Shown here piece by piece: positions 24,101 through 34,118 of a stretch of 64,000 nt of DNA; positions within the stretch are counted from its first letter, which is position 1, and each line of letters opens with the position of its first letter. Below the pieces are notes generated by a model. The model was not told the DNA's origin. It made no database searches and saw only the letters and a program-made list of their open reading frames with translations. Source of the DNA: Macrostomum hystrix (taxonomy: Eukaryota; Platyhelminthes; Macrostomidae). Location of the stretch: NCBI GenBank assembly GCA_950097015.1, contig CATNEN010000034.1:2891501-2955500 (forward strand), in the 5' to 3' direction. The translations under genes and the position numbers were made by a program.

Positions 24101-27100
24101 ATGGTGGCGAATACCAGCACGCCAACCAGAAAATCGGCCGTGACAAAGGCGTACTCCACATTCAGCACCGGGTGCGGCGTCTCCCCGATGGTGGTGAGGG
24201 TCAGGGCCGACCAGTAGAATGAGTAGATGTACTCGCGGTGGAAGTCCTCCCATTCCGTGCTATAATTGTAGGCCTCCGTGGGAGCCAGCTGGCACGCTTC
24301 GCCCCTCGGCGGGTAAACCCAGGCGTCGCTACCGAGGCCCAGGGCCTTTGAGATGGCGAAGAATAGGCAGGCGTTCCAGTGGATGATGACCAGGATGTAC
24401 AGCACCAGCTGGAGCACGCGGAACAGATTCGGCCAGCTGGTGCGGGTTTCGGTTCTGTCGAAGAATTCCAAAACTCTGCGCACTTTCAGCAGGCGATTGA
24501 AACGGACGCAGACGCCAGCTGAGGTGATGGACGGTACCAGGTAGAGCAGGTCGGTTGGCAGCACGCTCAGGATGTCCAGCTTGGTGCTGGGCTGGCTCAG
24601 GTAACGTCTGAGCAGTCGCCGCTGATCCGTCACGGGAAGGCCCTCCTCCAGGTAGCCTACGCAAAATTGAAATATTTGAATAGCGAATTCATGGGTCGCC
24701 CTTATTAGGGCCGTTTTAATGACTTGATTTATTTACGTGCAATTGGCCGTACTGAGCGGAAAGGTGACAGTGATTCAATCAAGCTTCACCTGTGTGAGCG
24801 CCGACGTAGATGTCCGCCAGGTACAGGCAGTCGCACACGCAGTCCATGGCTAGCCAGGCGAATAAGTGTCTCTGCTGAACTCTCGTGTACACTCCACGCA
24901 GTACAATGAAGATGTAGTTGTAGCTGACGGCTAGGCACAGGACCCCAAGCCAGCGGTAATAGGCTGAGCTAGATGTGTCCAACACGAAATTTGACACTTT
25001 CCTGTTGGCAAAATTATCTTTCAATGCTGTAGACACGCAGAAAGGAAAAAAATCTCAGTACTATTAGATGTCTTGAAAAGGTACTAAAATGTCTCCCAAA
25101 AAAAACAAAAATTTGACTAATAGGTCGGCCCTTTAAGTAGAATCATACTCTTAGTTGACCCCACAGTGGATTGGAACCATAGTTAATTAACAGGTGACCT
25201 CACAGTGGATTGGAACCATAGTTAATTAACAGGTGACCCCACAGTGGATTGGAACCATAGTTAATTAACAGGTGACCTCACAGTGGATTGGAACCATAGT
25301 TAATTAACAGGTGACCTCACAGTGGATTGGAACCATAGTTAATTAACAGGTGACCCCACAGTGGATTGGAATCATAGTTAATTAAGAGGTGACCCCACAG
25401 TGGATTGGAATCAGAGTTAATTAACAGGTGACGTCCCATTTGATAAGAATCAGAGTTAATTAACAGGTGACGTCCCATTTGATAAGAATCATAGTTAATT
25501 AACAGGTGATGTCACATTTGATAAGAATCATAGTTAATTAACAGGTGATGTCACATTTGATAAGAATCATAGTTAATTAACAGGTGACGTCACATTTGAT
25601 AAGAATCCTAGTTAATTAACAGGTGACCCCACAGTGGATTGGAATCAGAGTTAATTAACAGGTGACCTTACATTTGATAAGAATCAGAGTTAAATAACAG
25701 GTGACCTCACATTTGATAAGAATCATAGTTAATTAACAGGTGACCCCACAAGTGGATTGGAATCAGCGTTAATAAACAGGTGACCTTACATTTGATAAGA
25801 ATCAGAGTTAAATAACAGGTGACCTCACATTTGATAAGAATCATAGTTAATTAACAGGGGACCTGACTCGAGTTCTTTATATTGAAGTTAGCGAAATGCT
25901 TTGTAAATTCAATTTTACTCCTACGATTGTACATTGCATCAGTTTTTAGTTAAAGAAGAATGAGAAATAAAGTTAGTCGACTTGGCTTGCTTCTCTCGGC
26001 TTTTTCAGAATGAGGTCCAGTTGGCATTCTGGCTTAGCCGTAAACCTCTGCAGACTGAGTCAGGCACAGCTGCCGCGGTTATAAATGCACAGCAGAGATT
26101 GGCTATACTTGTTGACAGGCGGTGAGAAATTAGATTTTCCACACGGTCAGTGGTTAGTTTCTGCTATAGTTTGGAATTATAGGCTAGGCCAAATCTACGC
26201 TCGTATATGCAGTGTTGGGAGCGTTACCAAAAAAAGCAACGATCGTTACTTACCATTAACTAACAAAGAATCGAGTCACGAAAAAATACCAAAATAGTAA
26301 CGTTCGCTACTTTAATTCGTTACTTTCAGTACACTTTTAGCATAAATATACTATATTTTACGTATACATGTTATAACACATATAGCCTTGTTTATCGGTC
26401 GTTACTCATATTATGTTTTGTAATCTCCAACATCGTCCACTTTTTTAGACTCCGTTATCATTATCAGTCTCACTGATCTTGACCATGTCGGGCTTGGGTT
26501 TAGTAGCCATGCGATCACATGAAGATTTTAGATTAGATTGATAATATTAGTGATTGATGACAATATAAAATTGTTCGTCAGAGTAAAGTAGCCGACTATA
26601 GTCTTTGAGTCTATGAATTGGCAATAATTAAATTGTATTTTAATAGAAATTGTCTAATAGTCGAACAAAATAATTTACAGTGCTGCTAAAAAGGTAACGG
26701 GAAATGCACATTGTTGGTAACGACTCGTTGCCATCATTTTCGTTACCAGCCCGTGGCAACGCGAAAAAGTAACGTTGCAAAAAATTAACGAGTAACGCGC
26801 TAAACACTGTATATGCGATATATGATTGGACAAAGTTTGGAGCTAGATTTGATGCGGAATATTGAACAAAGGTTTCTCTATAGTACTCACCTGGTTATCC
26901 TCCGACACAGCGAACCCCTTCGCCGTTGAGAAGTCTCAGCCTCGCGACTCCCTGCCTCCTCCGCCACTGGCGGTCTCGACGATGGCTTGACATCGCATGA
27001 TCCGGCGGCCTCGCATTTCAGCGCGTTTGGGTCGCCAGTCCTTCCCATGCCGAACTTTTCCAGGAAACTCTCAGCCCTCTCGGCGGCGCCGACGCCATCG

Positions 27101-27348
27101 TCGGAACCTTCGCGACCTCGACCGCGGCCGCGGATTTCATTGTTGTCACCGCTGCGAACCCAGCTGCCGAGAATGCGAGCCGATCTGGCTAGACGGCCGA
27201 GAGCGCCGCTGCCTCTATTGGATGATGGCTGCGGCGGCTGAGTAGACTCCGCGATGACGTCCTCATCAGCTGATGTCGAATCTTCAGTTTGGTTCCGACG
27301 TCGGTTTGCGCCGTTTCTGAGTCGTTGGTCCAGCACATTTAGCTGCAT
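21125..27348 (-). CDS. CNGA: Cyclic nucleotide-gated cation channel, alpha-type subunit
   Basis: Exons 26891..27348, 24790..25001, 24028..24656, 21756..22145 and 21125..21628 give about 730 residues, with matching splice phases throughout. Order: a low-complexity N-terminus; transmembrane segments starting at [19 protein letters not shown]; an S4-like [14 protein letters not shown]; pore helix and filter [14 protein letters not shown], with the CNGA gate Glu; a C-linker ([20 protein letters not shown]); a cyclic-nucleotide-binding domain with FGEVSLLN and NRRTANV (phosphate Arg, cGMP-type Thr); a leucine-zipper-like helix; and a proline run. Expected role: Na+/Ca2+ conductance opened by cGMP or cAMP in sensory cells. 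The first exon is least certain. It joins in phase only if the acceptor at 25002 (ccaacag) is used, whereas a stronger acceptor at 25027 would need another upstream exon. Introns hold a hAT MITE and three minisatellites. Confidence 0.92.
22146..22969. other. CNG intron, left part
   Basis: Unique intronic sequence between exon 4 and the 62-bp minisatellite. No embedded gene or element recognised. Confidence 0.5.
22970..23305 (+). repeat. Minisatellite, 62-bp unit, in a CNG intron
   Basis: About 5.4 copies of a unit containing caatctaagcaatgtacatt and ctacccaccccattcctg. A tgtacattct...cccacc core is also present in the 44-bp array at 10570-10852, so the two may be distantly related. Confidence 0.9.
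23760..24003 (+). repeat. Minisatellite, 18-bp unit (atccctgaatccctcatg), in a CNG intron
   Basis: About 13 copies ending about 25 nt from the 5' splice site of CNG exon 3 (24028, minus strand). The pore exon reads into the array if unspliced. Confidence 0.9.
25150..25862 (+). repeat. Minisatellite, 39-bp unit with two variant cores, in a CNG intron
   Basis: All units share atagttaattaacaggtgac. The other half is either cagtggattgga or catttgataaga. About 18 copies. The variants occur first in blocks and then alternate, so the array was amplified in steps. Confidence 0.9.
26203..26816. mobile_element. hAT-type non-autonomous element (MITE) in CNG intron 1
   Basis: The element 26211-26808 (598 bp) is flanked by a perfect 8-bp target-site duplication, gtatatgc (26203-26210 and 26809-26816). 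Its ends are inverted repeats: agtgttgggagcgttac at the left and the complement of agtgtttagcgcgttac at the right. An 8-bp duplication with agtgtt ends is characteristic of the hAT superfamily. The interior is AT-rich, contains repeated cgttac motifs and has no transposase. Confidence 0.85.
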
Positions 27349-27884
27349 TGCTGTCAGCCTGGCGAACTTTTATCTTGGCAAGGGAAAATGAAACTAGTTT
27401 CTGATCTAAGTTCCTAAGTTAACCCCGGCTTTCAGAATCAATTTGACTTAACGGGACATTGGGGACAGTTCTGTGAGCAGACTTGGAGACCGGGACAAGA
27501 CAGAATTCGGTCCAGATAGCTGGGCTGAGCAAATACCCGAGAGCTTCTTTCTCAGAGTCCCAAGAAACTTCTGTCTCTTCTACATCTCTTTCGCATTGCA
27601 TGAAAAATAAGAACTGAATGCTAAACTCTCATCCCAGACTTAGCTGACCAGCCAGACAGCCAACCAACGTGTCTCGTATCGAATGCGGAGAGACTTGGAG
27701 CCTGCCGGGGGGTCGGAAACGGAGGCGGGAGTTGCACTGTGCTCATCGGAGAACTGGTCGCAGTGCCTGCTTAAGTTATGACTCAATTTTCTGCTGGCTT
27801 TTTTAAGTCATAAAAAACTGAATTTTTGTTTCTACGCGGCTCGTATCACCATGTCTCTCATCAAATTACTATTGTCTCCCACGA
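27349..27884. other. Region upstream of the CNG start codon
   Basis: A 3' splice-like ggctgacag lies 2 nt before the CNG ATG. A 60-codon minus-strand frame at 27419-27601 has no family resemblance. No promoter element recognised. Confidence 0.4.
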
Positions 27885-28875
27885 TCTAGACACAATTTCT
27901 ACCATCTAGACATTTTTTCTCCCATTTAGACACCATATCTATCATCTAGACACCATGTCTATAATCTAGACACTACATCTATCATCCAGACACCATATCT
28001 ATCATCTAGACACCATATTTATCATCTAGACACTATATCTATCGTCTAGACACCATATTTATCATATAGACACCATATCTGTCATCTAGACACCATGTCT
28101 ATAATCTAGACACTACATCTATCATCCAGACACCATATCTATCATCTAGACACCATATCTGTCATCTAGACACCATATCGATCATCTAGACACCATATTT
28201 ATCATCTAGACACCATATTTATCATCTAGACACCATATCTGTCATCTAGACAACATGTCTATAATCTAGACACCATGTCTATCATCTAGTCGCCACATCT
28301 ATCATCTATACATTATATCTATCATATAGTCACCATATCTATTATCTAGACACCATATCTATCATCTAGACACCATATTTATCATCTAGACACCATATTT
28401 ATCATCTAGACACCATATTTATCATCTAGACACCATATTTATCATCTAGACACCATATCTATCATCTAGACACCATATCTATCATCTAGACACCATATCT
28501 ATCATCTAGACACCATGTCTATCATCTAGTCGCCACATCTATCATCTATACATTATATCTATCATATAGTCACCATATCTATCATCTAGACACCATATTT
28601 ATCATCTAGACACCATATTTATCATCTAGACACCATATTTATCATCTAGACACCATATTTATCATCTAGACACCATATCTATCATCTAGACACCACACCT
28701 ATAATCTAGACACCATATTTATCATCTAGACACCATATCTATCATCTAGACACCATATCTATCATCTAGACACCATATCTATCATCTAGACACCATATCT
28801 ATCATCTAGACACCATGTCTATCATCTAGTCGCCACATCTATCATCTATAGATTATATCTATCATCTAGTCACAC
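27885..28875 (+). repeat. Minisatellite, 20-bp unit (atctagacaccatatctatc)
   Basis: About 50 copies. A distinctive group, catctagtcgccacatctatcatctata, recurs at about 28280, 28520 and 28820, marking a higher-order repeat of roughly 240-300 bp. Confidence 0.95.
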
Positions 28876-29387
28876 GCTAGCCGAAATTCCCGTTTAGTAT
28901 CCCATTTCAACTAGACCATATAAAATCTACAGTGGAATATGCCACCTACACAGTACACAGTAACAAATCGAGCAAAAAAACTAGCTAGCGAATATGGTAA
29001 AAATCTGTCTTGAAAAGAGAGAGGGCCGCAGCAGGGAGAGGAAATTTACTGGAATGCAGAAGCCGCTGCACAGAATCCTCTATCTTCATCTCTCCTATTC
29101 TACCAATTCCACGGAAGCCTATACGCGTATCGTTAACTAAACGCAAAATGCGAAACAACGCATCGAACAATGCACGATTGTACATATCTGCTGTACAATC
29201 CCTGCCCTGCCAGGAGACAAGGCAGACAGTAGGGCGGGGGTGACGGGGGTAGGAGTAGGTTGCGGCCGAATGCAGCGAACTTTGCCAGGCCTTAGAGGGG
29301 ATTTATACACGGGTATAAGTCGAGCTTCAGGATCTGCATAGAGGCCAGACCAGTGCAGCCAGAGGATTAAGCACACTGCCAGGCACC
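28876..29387. other. Upstream region of the LIM gene
   Basis: gggtataagt at 29311-29320 is a possible TATA box about 70 nt before the LIM ATG. The minus-strand frame across this region has no support. Confidence 0.35.
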
Positions 29388-32178
29388 ATGCAGCATCACC
29401 CAGCCCCATCGGCCGGTCACTCCAAGCTCTACACCCTAGCTAGCGTGTTCAACGAGAAAGCCCCACCGGACTATACTAAGATATCGGCGCTGTATCCTCA
29501 GAGGCAGGTGAGTTCTTCACCTCAAACAGAAGGTTGTACTACCAGATGTACCAGCCGTTCAACTAACTTTTCAGTACATTGCCCGGGGGCTGCTCTTGGC
29601 TGAAGAACACGATTTTTTTTCTTTGGGCTAAGATTCGAACTCCTGATCTCTTGGTCAGCATAATGATAATCATTGCAGGAGGGCTGTGGGCAATGGCACA
29701 TCATTTGGTTGCACTAGACCCACAGCCAGCGAGGAGGCAATTCTGTCCACTTCGCTGACTCCTGAGCACACACGCACACAGGTGTGTACATCTGCCCTGA
29801 CTTTCTCATCGTCAGGCAGTGTACACTCTCGCTGTGCCTTGGAGGTTGGCCCTCAAGGGAGTAAATTGCACAACAAGCCCCCAAGCCTCAAATGAATGTG
29901 GCCTCGCCGCGGAATCGAGCTCAGGGACCTTGGTGCGAGAGGCAAACGCGTTAGACTGCTCTGCCACTCACCGCCCTTTGGTCAGGATATGGCAAAGACT
30001 TTTCTATAATAGCTATTACGTTGTCCGCCATTGCAGCAGGATGAGTCCTATCGATACAAGCCGGCGGGCAGCGGTGGCAGCATTGTGCTGGTCTCACCGC
30101 ACTCAACCAGCTCCAGCCAGGGCTCAGTCAGCATCCCGGTCAGCGTGCAGCGTCGGCTGCACATCGACTCCACCGGGACGACATCGGCGGCGGCTGGCGG
30201 CGGAGCTGGCAGTGTGATGACGATGTCGCTCTATGACGGCGTGACAAGCAGCGGTGAGCTAGTCACTAACTACCTGGAGGCCAACGGGCCGCCGCAGCCG
30301 CTGACCGCCGTAGCTCGCCGCGCCAACGCCGCAGCCGCTGTTGCCGCCGCCGCTGCAGCAGCAGCCGCGGCGGCCACCGCCGGATCAGTCAGTGACATCG
30401 ACGCGGTGTCAGGCGACGGTGAAGAGGGTGACGACGAATCCGTCTGCTTCCGCTGTCGTCGTTTCGTGCCAGTTCGTCTGGCGTTGCAGCTGGCCGCCTT
30501 AAACGCTTCCTTTCACCCCTACTGCTTCCTGTGCTACCAGTGCCAGGCACCGCTCACGCAAACTTCGTCATTCTATCACGCTGCAGGTGATCGATAATGA
30601 CTACTTTGCAGTCATTATACAGCCTCATTCACACAGTAGCTGCAGACAATACAGCATATACAGCCTCATTCACACAGTAGCTGCAGACAATACAGCATAT
30701 ACCCAGCCTCATTCACACAGTAGCTGCAGACAATACAGCATATACAGCCTCATTCACACAGTAGCTGCAGACAATACAGCATATACAGCCTCATTCACAC
30801 AGTAGCTGCAGACAATACAGCATATACAGCCTCATTCACACAGTAGCTGCAGACAATACAGCATATACCCAGCCTCATTCACACAGTAGCTGCAGACAAT
30901 ACAGCATATACAGCCTCATTCACACAGTAGCTGCAGGCAATACAGCATATACAGCCTCATTCACACAGTAGCTGCAGGCAATACAGCATATACAGCCTCA
31001 TTCACACAGTAGCTGCAGGCAATACAGCATATACAGCCTCATTCACACAGTAGCTGCAGACAATACAGCATATACAGCCTCATTCACACAGTAGCTGCAG
31101 GCAATACAGCATATACAGCCTCATTCACACAGTAGCTGCAGGCAATACAGCATATACAGCCTCATTCACACAGTAGCTGCAGACAATACAGCATATACAG
31201 CCTCATTCACACAGTAGCTGCAGACAATACAGCATATACAGCCTCATTCACACAGTAGCTGCAGACAATACAGCATATACAGCCTTATTCACACAGTAGC
31301 TGCAGACAATGCAGCATATACAGCCTCATTCACACAGTAGCTGCAGGCAATACAGCATATACAGCCTCATTCACACAGTAGCTGCAGGCAATACAGCATA
31401 TACAGCCTCATTCACACAGTAGCTGCAGACAATACAGCATATACAGCCTCATTCACACAGTAGCTGCAGGCAATACAGCATATACAGCCTCATTCACACA
31501 GTAGCTGCAGACAATACAGCATATACAGCCTCATTCACACAGTAGCTGCAGACAATACAGCATATACAGCCTCATTCACACAGTAGCTGCAGACAATACA
31601 GCATATACAGCCTCATTCACACAGTAGCTGCAGACAATACAGTATATACAGCCTCATTCACACAGTAGCTGCAGGCAATACAGTATATACAGCCTCATTC
31701 ACACAGTAGCTGCAGGCAATACAGCATATACAGCCTCATTCACACAGTAGCTGCAGGCAATACAGCATATACAGCCTCATTCACACAGTAGCTGCATTTT
31801 TATTAAAAGTTCATCCACCTCGCCAAATTGACCAAAGGCCGGCTTCTTTGCGAGGGCTGCGTCAACGACGCCTTGGAGATGTGTGACGTCTGCCGGCAGC
31901 CGGTGACGGAGCGCATCCTGCGGGCTTTGGGCAAGCCCTACCACCCGGCCTGCTTCCGCTGCACCCAGTGCCGGCGCAAACTTGACGGCCAGGGCTTCAC
32001 CGTGGACGTGCACAATCGGGTGCTCTGCCTGGACGACTTCCACCGGAAATACGCACCACGCTGCGCCGCCTGCAGGCAGCCGATCACCCCGGCCAGGGGC
32101 CAGACTGAGACACGCCGGGTACTGGTGGACAACCAGAGCTACCATGTCAGCTGTTACCATGGCAGCAGCCTAGCCTAA
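29388..32178 (+). CDS. LIM-domain protein of the Ajuba/LIMD1/WTIP (zyxin) family, truncated third LIM
   Basis: Exons 29388..29507, 30037..30586 and 31838..32178 give 336 residues. The phases match (0, then 1 inside a Gly codon). A disordered N-terminus with a polyalanine run precedes the LIM region. LIM1: CFRC...HPYCFLCYQC...CEGC. LIM2: CDVC...HPACFRCTQC...CLDDFH. LIM3 starts CAAC...YHVSC. LIM2 and the KYAPRCAACRQPI linker match Ajuba/WTIP closely. Family role: adaptor at adherens junctions and centrosomes, and regulator of Hippo (LATS) signalling. Oddity: LIM3 stops after its first zinc finger. CYHC is replaced by CYHGSSLA-stop, so the second finger is missing and no downstream exon encoding it is visible. 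A possible donor at 32144 (cat|gtcagc) could lead to an unseen exon. Intron 1 contains a SINE B; intron 2 is almost wholly a 41-bp minisatellite. Confidence 0.88.
29655..29985 (-). mobile_element. SINE family B, near-complete copy in LIM intron 1
   Basis: On the minus strand it starts with a tRNA-like head: A-box tggcagagcagtctaacgcg and B-box gagctcgattcc. The body is shared with 39713-40013 (gcccccaagcc, cctgactttctcatcgtcag, gctgactcctgagcacacac, gcaggagggctg). Confidence 0.75.
30617..31796 (+). repeat. 41-bp minisatellite filling LIM intron 2
   Basis: About 29 copies containing cagcctcattcacacagtag and ctgcagacaatacagcatat. They start about 30 nt after the donor and end about 40 nt before the acceptor. 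Every unit contains cacacag and ctgcag, which look like decoy 3' splice sites. The exon itself ends in gctgcag. Confidence 0.95.
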
Positions 32179-32324
32179 CTGTCTGCACCGTGGCACTGAG
32201 TTACTCATCAATCATAGCAGCCTTATGTTCTGTAGATCTCGCTGACTAAGCCTCACTCGACATGCAAATCATACATGTAACTCAGAATTCTCTATTAGGT
32301 CTCAGCATTTGGTACAAAACCTAC

Positions 32325-32690
32325 ACCACAGTACCTGAGGGAACCAACACCACAGTACCTGAGGGAACCAACACCACAGTACCTGAGGAAATCTACACCA
32401 CAGTACCTGAGGGAACCTATACACCACAGTACCTGAGGGAACCTATACACCACAGTACCTGAGGGAACCTACACCACAGTACCTGAGGGAACCTATACAC
32501 CACAGTACCTGAGGGAACCTATACACCACAGTACCTGAGGGAACCTATACACCACAGTACCTGAAGGAACCTACACCACAGTACCTGAGGGAACCTACAC
32601 CACAGTACCTGAGGGAACCTATACACCACAGTACCTGAGGGAACCTATACACCACAGTACCTGAGGGAACCTACACCACAGTACCTTAGG
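32325..32690 (+). repeat. Minisatellite, 20-23 bp unit (ccacagtacctgagggaacc)
   Basis: About 17 copies in two lengths, with tacac or tatacac at the joint. It starts about 145 nt after the LIM stop codon, so it may be in the 3' UTR. Confidence 0.9.
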
Positions 32691-33237
32691 ATCTTTCTGA
32701 GGGTAACACCTCAGTACCTGATAATTTAATCAGGTAGCCAACAAGCAAACCTGAAAATTATGCAGACAAACTAATCAGGCATACATAATCGATTAATCTA
32801 TAGACTCATTAAAATGCTTCTGATGTACGGCTTTGAGTCTTATCTTAGGCTTGTAGTTCCATAAATTATTGATGGAATCAATCCGCGATTAAACACATTT
32901 AAACAACCATTTATACTACTGTTAATATAATCACGCATTGAGACTTCTGTGAAGTCAATTAATAAATTTTGCAAAGTAACTTATAAACTGTAAGTGTAAG
33001 TTAGATAATAAATTAGTCAAGTAAATATTGTCAAATAAACTGTAGATTGACATCGTAAAACTTCATTTTGTGTCTGTTCCATTATTTACTAGCGTAGATG
33101 CCAAATTTAAAATTAGATTTTTCTTAGACAGTTTATCATTTCATCAGCTTTTTATTCTTGTTTGTTTCAAGAACATTTACTGCTCAGCCAAGAAGTTATT
33201 ACTGACAACACACATTCTGCAGTCCCTAACAGAATGA
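32691..33237. other. AT-rich spacer
   Basis: aataaa motifs at about 32958 and 33008 could serve the LIM transcript. No other signal, and no missing LIM3 exon was found here. Confidence 0.4.
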
Positions 33238-33790
33238 AAAGCAGAGAATAGATGAGAGTAGATAGGAGAGAGTAGATAGGAGAGAGTAGATAGGAGAGAG
33301 TAGATAGGAGAGAGTAGATAGGTGAGAGTAGATAGGAAAGAGTAGATAGTTGAGAATAGATAGGTGAGAGTAGATAGGAAAGAGTAGATAGGAGAGGGTA
33401 GATAGGTGAGAGTAGATAGGAGAGAGTAGATAGGAGAGAGTAGATAGGAGAGAGTAGATAGGTGAGAGTAGATAGGAAAGAGTAGATAGGAGAGAGTAGA
33501 TAGGAAAGAGTAGATAGGTGAGAGTAGATAGGAGAGAGTAGATAGGTGAGAGTAGATAGGAAAGAGTAGATAGTTGAGAATAGATAGGTGAGAGTAGATA
33601 GGAAAGAGTAGATAGTTGAGAATAGATAGGTGAGAGTAGATAGGAGAGAGTAGATAGGAGAGAGTAGATAGGAGAGAGTAGATAGGTGAGAGTAGATAGG
33701 AAAGAGTAGATAGTTGAGAATAGATAGGTGAGAGTAGATAGGAAAGAGTAGATAGATGAGAGTAGATAGGTGAGAATAGACAGGTGAGAG
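33238..33790 (+). repeat. Minisatellite, 14-bp unit (gagagtagatagga)
   Basis: About 40 copies, with variants gttgagaatagatag and ggtgagagtagatag in recurring order. It resembles the 15-bp purine unit at 1000-1505 (shared gagagtaga). Confidence 0.9.
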
Positions 33791-34118
33791 AAGATAGGAA
33801 AGCGAAGTTAAAAATAGACGAGAATACATTTAAATGAGGAGGAGAGACAAAAGAGAATGAAACAATTAGACGCGACACCAATGGTGATCAAGTAGGAAGA
33901 CGTGACTTCAATGGGAAAGGGATTTTGTACTCAAAGTATGGGAAATTTCAGTTGGTCGATAGGGATGGGGAATGGAGATGATAGTAGAAGAAGGTTGATG
34001 CACCTGCCTTACATATTTACTATATATTCTTAGCGACATTAATTAGAAAAAATGCCAATAAAGAACAGAATTTACAAGGCGAGTACTAGGAAATAGGACA
34101 GCAAAAAATGCCAAAATA
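33791..34118. other. Spacer and probable 3' UTR of the exonuclease gene
   Basis: Purine-rich near the array, then AT-rich. Nothing further recognised. Confidence 0.4.

Noticed and set aside
33167-33881. Hydrophobic Leu/Ser/Tyr-rich minus-strand frames resembling membrane proteins
   Set aside because: They come from the 14-bp purine array. The apparent transmembrane character is a composition artefact.
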